In this document: one piece after another, positions 43,549 to 54,006 of the stretch | Layout: the number at the start of each line of letters is the position of its first letter | Numbering within the stretch: the stretch's first letter is position 1 | DNA from: Paragemmobacter amnigenus | Lineage (GTDB): Bacteria; Pseudomonadota; Alphaproteobacteria; Rhodobacterales; Rhodobacteraceae | Reading direction: 5' to 3' | Length of the DNA stretch: 64,000 nucleotides | Assembly (NCBI RefSeq): GCF_009908265.2 | Contig: NZ_JAAATX020000010.1 | Coordinates: 62,001 to 126,000, forward strand | The notes under the pieces: generated by a model | Databases searched by the model: none | What the model was told of the DNA's origin: nothing | Seen by the model: only the letters and a program-made list of their open reading frames with translations | Translations under genes and position numbers: made by a program

Positions 43549-44238
43549 TCACGCCTCGCCGAACAGCCGCCGCGAGACCGACCCAAGATGGCGACGCATC
43601 GCCTCGTAGGCCGCGCCCGCATCGCGCGCGGCGATGGCCGCGGAGATTGCGTCGTGTTCGGCAAAACTCGAATGATCCGGCGAGGGGCGCGCACTCTCGC
43701 GCGTCACGCTTCCCCACGCCACCGCGCGGCGCACCTCGTTCAACTGGTCGAACAGCGCCAGCAGAAGCAGGTTGTCCGCCGCCTCGGCGACCGAGCGGTG
43801 GAAGATGTCGTCCTGCTCCTCGTATTCCTTCCATGTCGTGGCCGCCTTTGCGCGCTCCACCGCGCGCTGCATCTTCTGCAACGTCTCGCCCGAGGCATTG
43901 ACCGCCGCTTCGCGCGCGATCGCGGGCTCGATCGCCAGACGCGCCCGCATCATGCGGAAAGGCGTGAGCTGCCGTCCCAGTTCCACCATCGCCCCGCTCG
44001 GCGCGCGCGCGGCGGCGGTCCCGTCCGACACAAAGGTGCCCTTGCCCACATGCCGCCAGATCAGCCCGTCCCGTTCCAGCGCATCCAGCGCCTTGCGCAG
44101 CGTGGCGCGCGACAGCCCTAGCTCGTCCGAAAGATGCCGCTCCGGCGGCAGCTTCCCACCCCGCTCATAGCCGCGCTCCGTGATGAAGCGGCGCAGCAGC
44201 GCAACGGGATCGGCGGTCTGGGGATCGGGATCAAGCAA
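43549..44238 (-). CDS. GntR family regulator, FadR/FCD subfamily
   Basis: A 229-residue regulator. The winged helix has FITERGYERGGKLPPERHLS and DELGLSRATLRKALDALERD, with GLIWRHVGKGTFV. The FCD domain follows, with the metal-ligand type residues in EEQDDIFHRSVAEAADN and HDAISAAIAARDAGAAYEAM. The start used is a TTG at 44238, eight bases after GAGGAG; a TTG at 44244 is too close to it. It heads a long leftward cluster and faces a divergent FAA hydrolase gene across a perfect inverted repeat. Confidence 0.87.
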   Translation of the reverse strand: MLDPDPQTADPVALLRRFITERGYERGGKLPPERHLSDELGLSRATLRKALDALERDGLIWRHVGKGTFVSDGTAAARAPSGAMVELGRQLTPFRMMRARLAIEPAIAREAAVNASGETLQKMQRAVERAKAATTWKEYEEQDDIFHRSVAEAADNLLLLALFDQLNEVRRAVAWGSVTRESARPSPDHSSFAEHDAISAAIAARDAGAAYEAMRRHLGSVSRRLFGEA

Positions 44239-44252
44239 AACCAATTCTCCTC

Positions 44253-44266
44253 ATTGGTTGACCAAT
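44253..44266. promoter_or_regulatory. GntR/FCD-type operator
   Basis: Perfect inverted repeat ATTGGT-TG-ACCAAT in the divergent region between the GntR gene and the FAA hydrolase B gene. The TGGT..ACCA core is typical of FadR/FCD-family operators. Confidence 0.6.
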
Positions 44267-44416
44267 TCTGGTACATTCAGCGGTTTTCAACGTATTCTTT
44301 ACGGGATCAATGTCAAATTGATTTTCGATTGGACCAAAAACATCGCCATAGCAGGATTGATTTCAAATGGTCGCTGCGTTACCGTCCCCTCCATTCCTTC
44401 CCGCAAGAGGCATGAC

Positions 44417-45100
44417 ATGACCGATTTCGTGATCCCCGCGCCGCCCGTCCCGACGATTCCGGTCAGCGGGGGCGGGGCCTTCCCCGTGCGCCGCGTCTAT
44501 TGCATCGGGCGCAACTACGCCGCCCATGCGGTCGAGATGGGCCACGACCCCGATCGCGAACCGCCCTTCTTCTTCCAGAAGAACCCCAACAACCTCGATG
44601 CCAGCGGCGAATTCCCCTACCCGCCCCACAGCAACGACGTGCATCACGAAGTGGAACTCGTCGTCGCGCTGAAATCCGGCGGCACCAACATCCCGCTCGA
44701 CAAGGCTCTGGATCACGTCTGGGGCTATGCCGTCTCGCTCGACATGACCCGCCGCGATTTGCAGGGCGAGGCGAAAAAGCTCGGCCGTCCGTGGGAAATC
44801 GGCAAGGCCTTCGAACGTTCCGGCCCCGTCGGCCCGCTGCACCCCGTGGCCAAGACCGGCCACCTCGCCCAGGGCCGGATCGAACTCAAGGTCAACGGCG
44901 CGCTGAAACAGGAAGGCGACATGAACCAGATGATCTGGAAAGTGCCCGAGATGATCTCCTACCTGTCCGAATATTTCGAACTGCAGGCGGGCGACGTGAT
45001 CATGTCCGGCACGCCTGCGGGCGTGGGTGCCGTGGTGCGCGGCGACGTGATGGAAGCCACGATCGAAGGGCTGGGCAGCCTGACGGTGAAAGTGGTTTAA
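44417..45100 (+). CDS. FAA hydrolase family protein B (fumarylpyruvate-hydrolase-like)
   Basis: A 227-residue single-domain member: RRVYCIGRNYAAHAVEMGHD, PFFFQKNPNNLDASGEFPYP, HHEVELVVALKSGG with the metal-binding acids, and GDVIMSGTPAGVGAVVRGDV. It resembles fumarylpyruvate/maleylpyruvate hydrolases of the gentisate pathway more than the longer FAA hydrolase A of the same cluster. The ATG at 44417 was chosen because upstream open frame has no family sequence. It is transcribed away from the GntR-led operon and is probably co-regulated by the same operator. Confidence 0.87.
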   Translation: MTDFVIPAPPVPTIPVSGGGAFPVRRVYCIGRNYAAHAVEMGHDPDREPPFFFQKNPNNLDASGEFPYPPHSNDVHHEVELVVALKSGGTNIPLDKALDHVWGYAVSLDMTRRDLQGEAKKLGRPWEIGKAFERSGPVGPLHPVAKTGHLAQGRIELKVNGALKQEGDMNQMIWKVPEMISYLSEYFELQAGDVIMSGTPAGVGAVVRGDVMEATIEGLGSLTVKVV

Positions 45101-45132
45101 TGTCGCAGGCGGCCGCCAAAGCGCCGCAAACA

Positions 45133-45166
45133 GGGCCGCATCCTGCCGAAGGGCATGATGCGGCCC
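45133..45166 (+). terminator. Hairpin downstream of FAA hydrolase B
   Basis: Ten-pair stem GGGCCGCATC / GATGCGGCCC with a 14-base loop, followed by TTGCC. The T-tract is short, so terminator strength is uncertain. Confidence 0.5.
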
Positions 45167-45230
45167 TTGCCGTACAGGCGCGCAGCCCATAGGACAGCGC
45201 TGACCCAATCCGAACCAGACAGGCCCGCAC

Positions 45231-47453
<2,223 letters not shown>

Positions 47454-47488
47454 ACCGGCTGACCGCCCGATCAGGGCCTGACAGAACG

Positions 47489-47518
47489 GGGCGGCGGACA
47501 TTGATCCGCCGCCCTTTT
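47489..47518 (+). terminator. Rho-independent terminator of icd
   Basis: Perfect ten-pair stem GGGCGGCGGA / TCCGCCGCCC with loop CATTGA, followed by TTTT. It lies 35 bases after the icd stop. Confidence 0.9.
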
Positions 47519-47602
47519 CCATTCCCGCACCGCCCGCTGACCCGCCTAGACGGGCGGTGCCGGATTGGTCATGCTCTGCCTTGGACAAGGGCAAAGGGAA
47601 CC

Positions 47603-49393
47603 ATGACGCGCTGGCCGACCATCCGGATCGCGATCCTTCTGGCAGGGCTCTGCCTCATCGTGACCGTCGCCATCGCCCGCCTTGCCACCCACAACGCCCT
47701 GTCCGAAGGCCGCGACAGGGCCGAGGCCACGCTGCGCCAGACCGTCAACGCGCTAGACGGCCACCTGCGCCGGTTCGAGGCCATCCCCCAGCTTCTGGCC
47801 GACCGCAGCGAACTGCGCCGCTTCCTCGCAGGCCCGCGCAGCGCCGCCGACATCGCCGTAATGAACCGCTGGCTCGCGGCGACCAACGCCACCATCGACT
47901 CGTCCGACCTCTACCTCATCACCCCCGACGGCACGACCGTCGCCGCCTCGAACCACGATCGCCCCGACAGCTTCATCGGCCAGAACTTCGCCTACCGCCC
48001 CTATTTCACCCAGGCCGTGGCAGGCGGATCGGGCCGCTTCTTCGCACTCGGCACCACCTCGGGCGTGCGCGGCTACTACTTCGCCAGCCCCGTGCATGGC
48101 GATGCGGGGCAGGTCACCGGCGTTGTCGCGCTGAAAATCGGGGTGGACGATCTGGAAAGCGGATGGCGCGCGCGGGAATACGAAACCCTCGTCACCGATC
48201 CGGAAGGCATCGTCTTCATGGCGACACAGCCAGACTGGCGCTACAGGGGCCTGTTGCCCCTGACGCCCGACCGTGTGGCCCGCACCACCGCCTCGCGCCG
48301 CTATTCCGACATGCCGCTGGTGGAACTGGACCTGTCGACCCGCACCGAGGCGGGCTTCGACCTGATGTCCCTGACCACGCCCGATGGCGTGCGGCACGAA
48401 TACGTCACCACCACGCGCGCCATGCCGCAGGCGGGCTGGACCGTGCATGTCATCCTCGACACCGCCCCCCTGCGCGCGCAGGCCCGCCTTCTGGTGGCAG
48501 CGGTCGTGCTGCTGATGGCGGGGGCGCTCTCGCTCGGCTGGGCACTGGTGCAGCGCCGCGCGCGGCTGGCCGAACGCATCGCGATGCAGGCGGCAGCGCA
48601 GGCGGAACTGGAACGGCAGGTGGCCGAACGCACCGCCGACCTGACCGCCGCCAATGCCGAACTGCACCGGATGCAAAACGACATGGTGCAGGTGGGCAAG
48701 CTCGCCGCGCTGGGGCGCATGTCCGCCGCCCTCAGCCACGAGATCAACCAGCCCCTCGCCGCCGCGCGCAACTATGCCGACAGCGCCGCCCTTCTGATCG
48801 ACCGTGGCGACCTGCCCCGCGCGCGCGAAAACCTCGGCCACATCCTGTCGCTCATCGACCGCATGGCGACCATCGCCCGCCACCTTCGCAACGTCGCCCG
48901 CAAGCCCGACGAAAAGCTCCACCCCGTCGACCTTGCCGCCGTCGTGGCCGATGCCCTGCGGATTGCCGAAACCCGCCTGCGCGCCTCGGACCTCTCGGTC
49001 ACGCTGGACATTCCCGCCGACCTGCCCCCCGTGCGCGGCGGCCCCGTGCGCCTGCAACAGGTGATCGTCAACCTCCTCTCCAACGCCGCCGACGCGATGG
49101 AGGGTTGCGCGGGCGGCACCATCGACATTTCGGCACGGGCCGAAGGCGCGACCGTCCTCCTGTCCGTCCGCGACCACGGCACGGGCATCCCCGCCAGCAT
49201 CGCGGACCGCATCCTCGACCCCTTCTTCACGACCAAGGCCGTGGGCTCCGGCCTCGGGCTCGGCCTGTCGATCAGCTACAACATCCTCAAGGATTTCGGC
49301 GGCGACCTGCGGATGTCGAACCACCCCGACGGCGGCGCGCTGTTCGAGGTGGTGCTGAAATCCGCCGGACGCCGCGACATGGCCGCCGAATGA
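47603..49393 (+). CDS. dctB: DctB-like sensor histidine kinase
   Basis: A 596-residue membrane sensor kinase. TM1 is at about residues 7-27 (IRIAILLAGLCLIVTVAIAR). The periplasmic dCache region is about 28-285, with LYLITPDGTTVAASNHDR and FIGQNFAYRPYFTQAV typical of C4-dicarboxylate sensors. TM2 is at about 288-308. A coiled coil precedes the H-box AALSHEINQPLAAARNYADS, with N-box and G-boxes (GTGIP, GSGLGLGLSI) in the ATPase domain. Its stop overlaps the dctD start by four bases. Confidence 0.88.
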   Translation: MTRWPTIRIAILLAGLCLIVTVAIARLATHNALSEGRDRAEATLRQTVNALDGHLRRFEAIPQLLADRSELRRFLAGPRSAADIAVMNRWLAATNATIDSSDLYLITPDGTTVAASNHDRPDSFIGQNFAYRPYFTQAVAGGSGRFFALGTTSGVRGYYFASPVHGDAGQVTGVVALKIGVDDLESGWRAREYETLVTDPEGIVFMATQPDWRYRGLLPLTPDRVARTTASRRYSDMPLVELDLSTRTEAGFDLMSLTTPDGVRHEYVTTTRAMPQAGWTVHVILDTAPLRAQARLLVAAVVLLMAGALSLGWALVQRRARLAERIAMQAAAQAELERQVAERTADLTAANAELHRMQNDMVQVGKLAALGRMSAALSHEINQPLAAARNYADSAALLIDRGDLPRARENLGHILSLIDRMATIARHLRNVARKPDEKLHPVDLAAVVADALRIAETRLRASDLSVTLDIPADLPPVRGGPVRLQQVIVNLLSNAADAMEGCAGGTIDISARAEGATVLLSVRDHGTGIPASIADRILDPFFTTKAVGSGLGLGLSISYNILKDFGGDLRMSNHPDGGALFEVVLKSAGRRDMAAE

Positions 49394-50733
49394 AACAGAC
49401 CATCCTGCTGATCGACGATGACGAGGCGATGCGCCGCTCCACCGAACAGGCGCTCGAACTGGCTGGCTATGACGTCCACAGCTTCGCCACCGCCGAAGAG
49501 GCGCTGACAACCGCGGGGCCCAGCCTGAACGGCGTGATCGTGACCGATATCCGCATGCCCGGCATGGACGGCATGACGCTTCTCGAACGCATCCGCGACC
49601 TTGACCCCGACCTTCCCGTAATCCTCGTCACCGGCCATGCCGATGTCAGCCTCGCCGTCACCGCCATGCGGCGGGGGGCCTATGACTTCATCGAAAAACC
49701 CTTCTCGGTGCAGGCTCTGGGCAGCGTGCTGCGCCGCGCGCTGGACCACCGCGCGCTGGTCATCGAAAACCGCCGCCTCCGCGCCGCCGCAGGCCAGCGT
49801 GACGACCTCGAAGCCCGCCTTCCCGGCCGCTCGGCGGCGATGATCGACCTGCGCCGCCTGATCCGCACCCTCGGCCCGTCCGAGACAGACATCCTGATCA
49901 CCGGCCCCACCGGCAGCGGCAAGGAAGTCACGGCCCGCGCCCTGCACGACCTGTCGCCCCGCGCAGCCCGCCCCTTCGTCGCCATCAACTGCGCCGCCCT
50001 CCCCGCCGCCCTGATCGAGAGCGAGCTTTTCGGTCACGAAGCCGGCGCCTTCCCCGGTGCGATGCGGCCCCGCTACGGACGCTTCGAACATGCCCGCGGC
50101 GGGACGATCCTTCTGGACGAGATCGGGTCCATGCCCCTCGACCTTCAGGCCAAACTCCTGCGCGTGCTGCAGGAACGGGTCATCACCCGCCTCGGCTCCA
50201 ACGATCCCGTGGCGCTGGATGTCCGCTTCATCGCCACCTCCAAGGCCGACCTCGCCGCCGCCGTGGCACAGGGCAGCTTCCGCGCCGACCTCTTCTACCG
50301 GCTCAATGTCGCCACCCTCCGCCTGCCCGCACTTTCGGACCGGCGCGAGGATGTGCCCGTCCTCTTCCTCCACCTCCTGCGCGAGGCCGCCGCCCGCCAC
50401 GGGGTCGAAGACCGCCTTCCCGACCCCGACCTTTTGGCCCTGCTCTCGGCGCGCGACTGGCCGGGCAATGTGCGCGAACTCCGCAATGCCGCCGACCGTC
50501 TGGTCCTCGGCCTCGACTGGGCCGAAGGCGAGACCACCCCCTCGCCCCGCCTTGCCGACCGCGTGGCGCTTTACGAACGCAGCGTCATCGCGGGCACCAT
50601 TGCCGCCCATGGCGGCCACCTGCGCCGCGTCTACGAACAGCTCGGCATCAGCCGCAAGACGCTCTACGAAAAGATGGTCAAGCACGGGCTGGACCGCCGC
50701 CTCCTGTCCGAACCGGGCGAAGACGACGACTGA
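49390..50733 (+). CDS. dctD: DctD-like sigma-54 response regulator with GAFPGA loop
   Basis: A 447-residue activator. The receiver domain has ILLIDDDEAM, phospho-acceptor Asp53 (VTDIRMPGMDG) and Lys103. The AAA+ domain has Walker A ITGPTGSGKEVTA and Walker B GGTILLDEIGSM. The sigma-54 contact loop, normally GAFTGA, reads GAFPGA at residues 219-224 (Pro222 is at 50053-50055). The Fis-type HTH is GGHLRRVYEQLGISRKTLYE. It probably activates the tctCBA genes downstream. The loop change makes sigma-54 dependence uncertain. Confidence 0.88.
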   Translation: MKQTILLIDDDEAMRRSTEQALELAGYDVHSFATAEEALTTAGPSLNGVIVTDIRMPGMDGMTLLERIRDLDPDLPVILVTGHADVSLAVTAMRRGAYDFIEKPFSVQALGSVLRRALDHRALVIENRRLRAAAGQRDDLEARLPGRSAAMIDLRRLIRTLGPSETDILITGPTGSGKEVTARALHDLSPRAARPFVAINCAALPAALIESELFGHEAGAFPGAMRPRYGRFEHARGGTILLDEIGSMPLDLQAKLLRVLQERVITRLGSNDPVALDVRFIATSKADLAAAVAQGSFRADLFYRLNVATLRLPALSDRREDVPVLFLHLLREAAARHGVEDRLPDPDLLALLSARDWPGNVRELRNAADRLVLGLDWAEGETTPSPRLADRVALYERSVIAGTIAAHGGHLRRVYEQLGISRKTLYEKMVKHGLDRRLLSEPGEDDD

Positions 50734-50755
50734 CCCCGTCCCGCCGCGGCAACCT

Positions 50756-50773
50756 TGGGTGGGAATCCACCCA
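50756..50773. promoter_or_regulatory. Perfect inverted repeat upstream of tctC
   Basis: TGGGTGG-GAAT-CCACCCA, 22 bases after the dctD stop and 174 bases before tctC. Its position suits an upstream activating site for the DctD-like regulator. It could also be a hairpin in the dctD 3' end. The rest of the 214-base gap (50734-50947) holds a weak sigma-54-like GG-N10-GC candidate at 50877-50890. Confidence 0.45.
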
Positions 50774-50947
50774 GCCGCGCAGGGGCGATGTTTCCTTTTC
50801 CACCCATCCGGCGTTGTGCAGGGCGAGAAACCCGTCGCGCCCCGCGCCATCCGCTTTGCGTTGCGCGGCCCCGACCGGTTTCGTGATCGCAACCGCACGG
50901 CAGAGGAGGCCGCGCGGGGCACCATAAGCCATGTCTGGGAGGACAGA

Positions 50948-51925
50948 ATGACCACCATCAAACTGCTCGCCGGTCTTGCCACCGGCGCGATCCTGACCGC
51001 ATCCACCGCCCTCGCACAGGGCTACCCCGACCGCCAGATCACCATGGTCGTCCCCTTCGCCGCGGGCGGGCCGACCGATACCGTGGGCCGCCTGATCGCG
51101 GAACGCATGTCCGCCGACCTCGGCCAGCAGATTATCGTGGAAAACGTCGGCGGCGCGGGCGGCACGCTCGGCGCCGGTCAGGTCGCGGGGGCCGAGGCGG
51201 ACGGCTATACCATCCTTCTGCACCACATCGGCATGGCGACCTCTGCCACGCTCTACCGCAGCCTGCCCTACAGCCCGCAAGAGGCGTTCGACTATGTGGG
51301 CCTCGTCACCGAAGTGCCCATGACCATCGTCGCGCGCAAGGATTTCGAACCCGCCGACTTCGCCGCGCTCGTGACCTATGTGAAGGAAAACGCCGACACG
51401 ATCACCATGGCCAATGCGGGCATCGGCGCGGCCTCGCACCTGTGCGGGATGCTCTTCATGCAGGCGGTCGAGGCGCCCATCGTCACCGTTCCCTACAAGG
51501 GCACGGGTCCGGCCATGACCGAACTTCTGGGCGGGCAGATCGACATCATGTGCGACCAGACCACCAACACCGCCGAACAGATCAAGGGCGGCACGATCAA
51601 GGGCTATGCCGTGACCACGCCTGCGCGTCTGGACATCTTCCCCGACCTGCCCACCGTGGCCGAGGGCGGCTTTGCGAACATGGAAGTCTCGGTCTGGCAC
51701 GGCCTCTACGCCCCCAAGGGCACCCCGCCCGAGGCTCTGGCGCGCCTGACGCAGTCGCTGCAATCGGCACTGGCCGATCCGGGCATCGCGGAAAAGCTGG
51801 CCGAACTCGGCACCGCCCCCTCGCCCGCCACCGACGCCACGCCCGAGGCGCTGAAGGCCAAGCTCGATGCCGAGATCGCCCGCTGGAAGCCGGTGATCGA
51901 AGCCGCAGGCGTCTACGCAGACTGA
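50948..51925 (+). CDS. tctC: Tripartite tricarboxylate transporter solute-binding protein TctC
   Basis: A 325-residue periplasmic protein. The signal peptide is MTTIKLLAGLATGAILTAST with ALAQ. YPDRQITMVVPFAAGGPTDT and GRLIAERMSADLGQQIIVEN are the classical Bug/TctC N-terminal motifs, and GGAGGTLGAGQVAGAEADGY follows. TctC proteins bind citrate, tricarballylate or other carboxylates, but the family is broad and the ligand is not predictable. The ATG at 50948 is after GGGAGGAC. A hairpin follows the gene. Confidence 0.93.
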   Translation: MTTIKLLAGLATGAILTASTALAQGYPDRQITMVVPFAAGGPTDTVGRLIAERMSADLGQQIIVENVGGAGGTLGAGQVAGAEADGYTILLHHIGMATSATLYRSLPYSPQEAFDYVGLVTEVPMTIVARKDFEPADFAALVTYVKENADTITMANAGIGAASHLCGMLFMQAVEAPIVTVPYKGTGPAMTELLGGQIDIMCDQTTNTAEQIKGGTIKGYAVTTPARLDIFPDLPTVAEGGFANMEVSVWHGLYAPKGTPPEALARLTQSLQSALADPGIAEKLAELGTAPSPATDATPEALKAKLDAEIARWKPVIEAAGVYAD

Positions 51926-51935
51926 CCGGCCAACA

Positions 51936-51963
51936 GGGGGTCGCGCGCCGCGCGGCCCCCTTT
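51936..51963 (+). terminator. Intercistronic hairpin after tctC
   Basis: Nine-pair stem GGGGGTCGC / GCGGCCCCC (one G-T pair) followed by TTT and CCCC, in the 62-base gap between tctC and tctB. It would allow partial termination or stabilise the tctC mRNA. Confidence 0.5.
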
Positions 51964-51987
51964 CCCCCTGCCAAGGCGCGCATTGCC

Positions 51988-52446
51988 ATGAAAACCGTCG
52001 ACCGCACCGATGCCGCCGCAGGCATCCTCTTCCTGCTTTTCGCCCTGTATTTCGGCCTGCAATCGCTGGGTCTGGAACTCGGCACCGCCTTCCGCATGGG
52101 ACCGGGCTACTTCCCGCTCGTGCTGTCCTGCGTGCTGGCGGGCTTCGGCCTGCTGGTGCTGTTCAACGCCTTCAAATCCGGCAGCGCAACGGATGCCGGT
52201 ACGCTGGCATGGCGCGGGATGCTCTTCATCCTGCCCGCGCCTGTCTTCTTCGGGCTCACGGTGCGCGGGCTGGGCTTTGTTCCGGCGATCTTCCTGACCA
52301 CGCTGATCGCGGGCCTTGCCTCGCTGAAGATGCGCCTGCACTGGGCGCTGCTGCTGGCCGTGGGCGTCACGCTCTTCTCGACCCTCGTCTTCTCCTATGC
52401 CCTCGGCCTGCCATTCCGGCGCTTCGGCCCGTGGCTTTCCTTCTGA
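51988..52446 (+). CDS. tctB: Tripartite tricarboxylate transporter small subunit TctB
   Basis: A 152-residue inner-membrane protein with four hydrophobic segments: AAGILFLLFALYFGLQSLGL, FPLVLSCVLAGFGLLVLFNA, FILPAPVFFGLTVRGLGFVP and WALLLAVGVTLFSTLVFSYA. MGPGYFP and LPFRRFGPWL are typical of TctB. It is the small membrane subunit that pairs with TctA, encoded 12 bases downstream. Confidence 0.9.
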   Translation: MKTVDRTDAAAGILFLLFALYFGLQSLGLELGTAFRMGPGYFPLVLSCVLAGFGLLVLFNAFKSGSATDAGTLAWRGMLFILPAPVFFGLTVRGLGFVPAIFLTTLIAGLASLKMRLHWALLLAVGVTLFSTLVFSYALGLPFRRFGPWLSF

Positions 52447-52458
52447 AAGGGGCCGTCC

Positions 52459-53964
52459 ATGGACCTGCTTTCCAACCTCGCGCTTGGCTTTGCCACGGCG
52501 GCCAGCCCCGAAAACCTGCTCTTCTGCCTGATCGGGGTCATCCTCGGCACGCTGATCGGGGTGCTTCCGGGCATCGGGGCCACGGCGACCATCGCCATGC
52601 TCCTGCCCATCACCTTCCAGCTCGAGCCCGTCTCGTCGCTCATCATGCTGGCGGGCATCTATTACGGCGCGCAATATGGCGGCTCGACCACCGCCATCCT
52701 GATCAACATGCCGGGCGAAAGCTCCTCCGCCGTCACCGCCATCGACGGCTACCAGATGGCGCGTCGGGGCAAGGCGGGCACGGCGCTGGCCGTCGCGGCG
52801 CTGGGGTCGTTCTTTGCCGGAACCGTGGCGACGCTGCTGGTGGCGCTCTTTGCGCCGCCGCTGACCGCCATCGCGCTGAAATTCGGCGCGGCAGAGTATT
52901 TCAGCCTCATGGTCCTCGGCCTCGTCTCGGCCATCGCGCTGGCGCACGGGTCCATCCTCAAGGCGCTGGCGATGGTCGTGCTGGGCCTGCTGCTGGGCCT
53001 TGTGGGCACCGACATCTATTCCGGCACCCCGCGCTTCACCCTCGGCATCCCCGAATATGCCGACGGGCTGAACTTCGTGGCCCTCGCCGTGGGCGTCTTC
53101 GGGATCGCTGAAATCCTGCGCAACCTCGAAGGCGAACAGGACCGCACGGTGCTGGGAACAAAGCTCGGCGGCCTGTTTCCGTCACGCGCGGACCTAAAGG
53201 CGATGGTCGCCCCCATGATGCGCGGCACCGCGGTCGGCTCCGTCCTCGGCATCCTGCCGGGCGGCGGGGCGGTGCTGGCCTCCTTCGCGTCCTACACGAT
53301 GGAAAAGCGGATATCCGACCACCCCGAAGACTTCGGCAAGGGTGCCATCGCCGGTGTCGCGGGGCCGGAATCGGCCAACAACGCGGGCGCGCAGACCAGC
53401 TTCATCCCGCTCCTGACGCTGGGCATCCCCGCCAATCCGGTCATGGCGCTGATGGTGGGCGCCATGATCATCCAGGGGATCGTGCCGGGCCCCAATGTCG
53501 CCACCGAACAGCCCGCGCTGTTCTGGGGAATCATCGCCAGCATGTGGATCGGCAACCTCATGCTCGTGGTGCTGAACCTGCCGCTGATCGGGCTGTGGGT
53601 GCGGCTTCTGAAGGTGCCCTATCACGTGCTGTTTCCGGTCATCATGGCCTTCTGCTCCATCGGCGTCTATTCGGTGAACGCCAATGTCTTCGACCTGTTT
53701 GCCGTCGCCTTCTTCGGCCTTCTGGGCTATGCGCTCATCAAACTGCGCTGCGAACCCGCGCCACTCCTGCTGGGCTTCGTCCTTGGCCCGATGCTCGAGG
53801 AAAACCTGCGCCGCGCCATGATCCTCGGCCGCGGCGATCCGTCGATCTTCGTCACCCGCCCGATCAGCCTGACACTGTTGCTGCTGACCGTGGCGGTCCT
53901 CGTGATCGTCCTCCTCCCCGCCATCCGCAAGAAGCGGGACGAGGTCTTTGTCAAGGCCGACTGA
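52459..53964 (+). CDS. tctA: Tripartite tricarboxylate transporter large permease TctA
   Basis: A 501-residue permease with about twelve hydrophobic helices. VILGTLIGVLPGIGATATIA and IYYGAQYGGSTTAILINMPG are diagnostic. GVAGPESANNAGAQTSFIPL holds the second conserved motif, and LGIPANPVMALMVGAMIIQG follows. It performs carboxylate import driven by an ion gradient with TctB and TctC. A long hairpin follows the stop. Confidence 0.94.
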   Translation: MDLLSNLALGFATAASPENLLFCLIGVILGTLIGVLPGIGATATIAMLLPITFQLEPVSSLIMLAGIYYGAQYGGSTTAILINMPGESSSAVTAIDGYQMARRGKAGTALAVAALGSFFAGTVATLLVALFAPPLTAIALKFGAAEYFSLMVLGLVSAIALAHGSILKALAMVVLGLLLGLVGTDIYSGTPRFTLGIPEYADGLNFVALAVGVFGIAEILRNLEGEQDRTVLGTKLGGLFPSRADLKAMVAPMMRGTAVGSVLGILPGGGAVLASFASYTMEKRISDHPEDFGKGAIAGVAGPESANNAGAQTSFIPLLTLGIPANPVMALMVGAMIIQGIVPGPNVATEQPALFWGIIASMWIGNLMLVVLNLPLIGLWVRLLKVPYHVLFPVIMAFCSIGVYSVNANVFDLFAVAFFGLLGYALIKLRCEPAPLLLGFVLGPMLEENLRRAMILGRGDPSIFVTRPISLTLLLLTVAVLVIVLLPAIRKKRDEVFVKAD

Positions 53965-53972
53965 ACCCGCAG

Positions 53973-54001
53973 GGGACCGGCGCGCCACCCGCGCCGGTCC
54001 C
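53973..54001. terminator. Bidirectional hairpin between tctA and tmoW-like gene
   Basis: Perfect twelve-pair stem GGGACCGGCGCG / CGCGCCGGTCCC with a five-base loop, between two convergent genes. No T-run follows either way. Confidence 0.55.
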
Positions 54002-54006
54002 GCGCG

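Noticed and set aside
44180-44416. N-terminal extension of FAA hydrolase B
   Set aside because: The frame is open upstream to 44180, but it runs through the regulator's start and the operator and shows no family sequence; the ATG at 44417 begins the domain.
50877-50890. A sigma-54 promoter upstream of tctC
   Set aside because: GG-TTTCGTGATC-GC has the right spacing but the flanking bases are far from TTGGCAC and TTGCA, so it was not called as a promoter.
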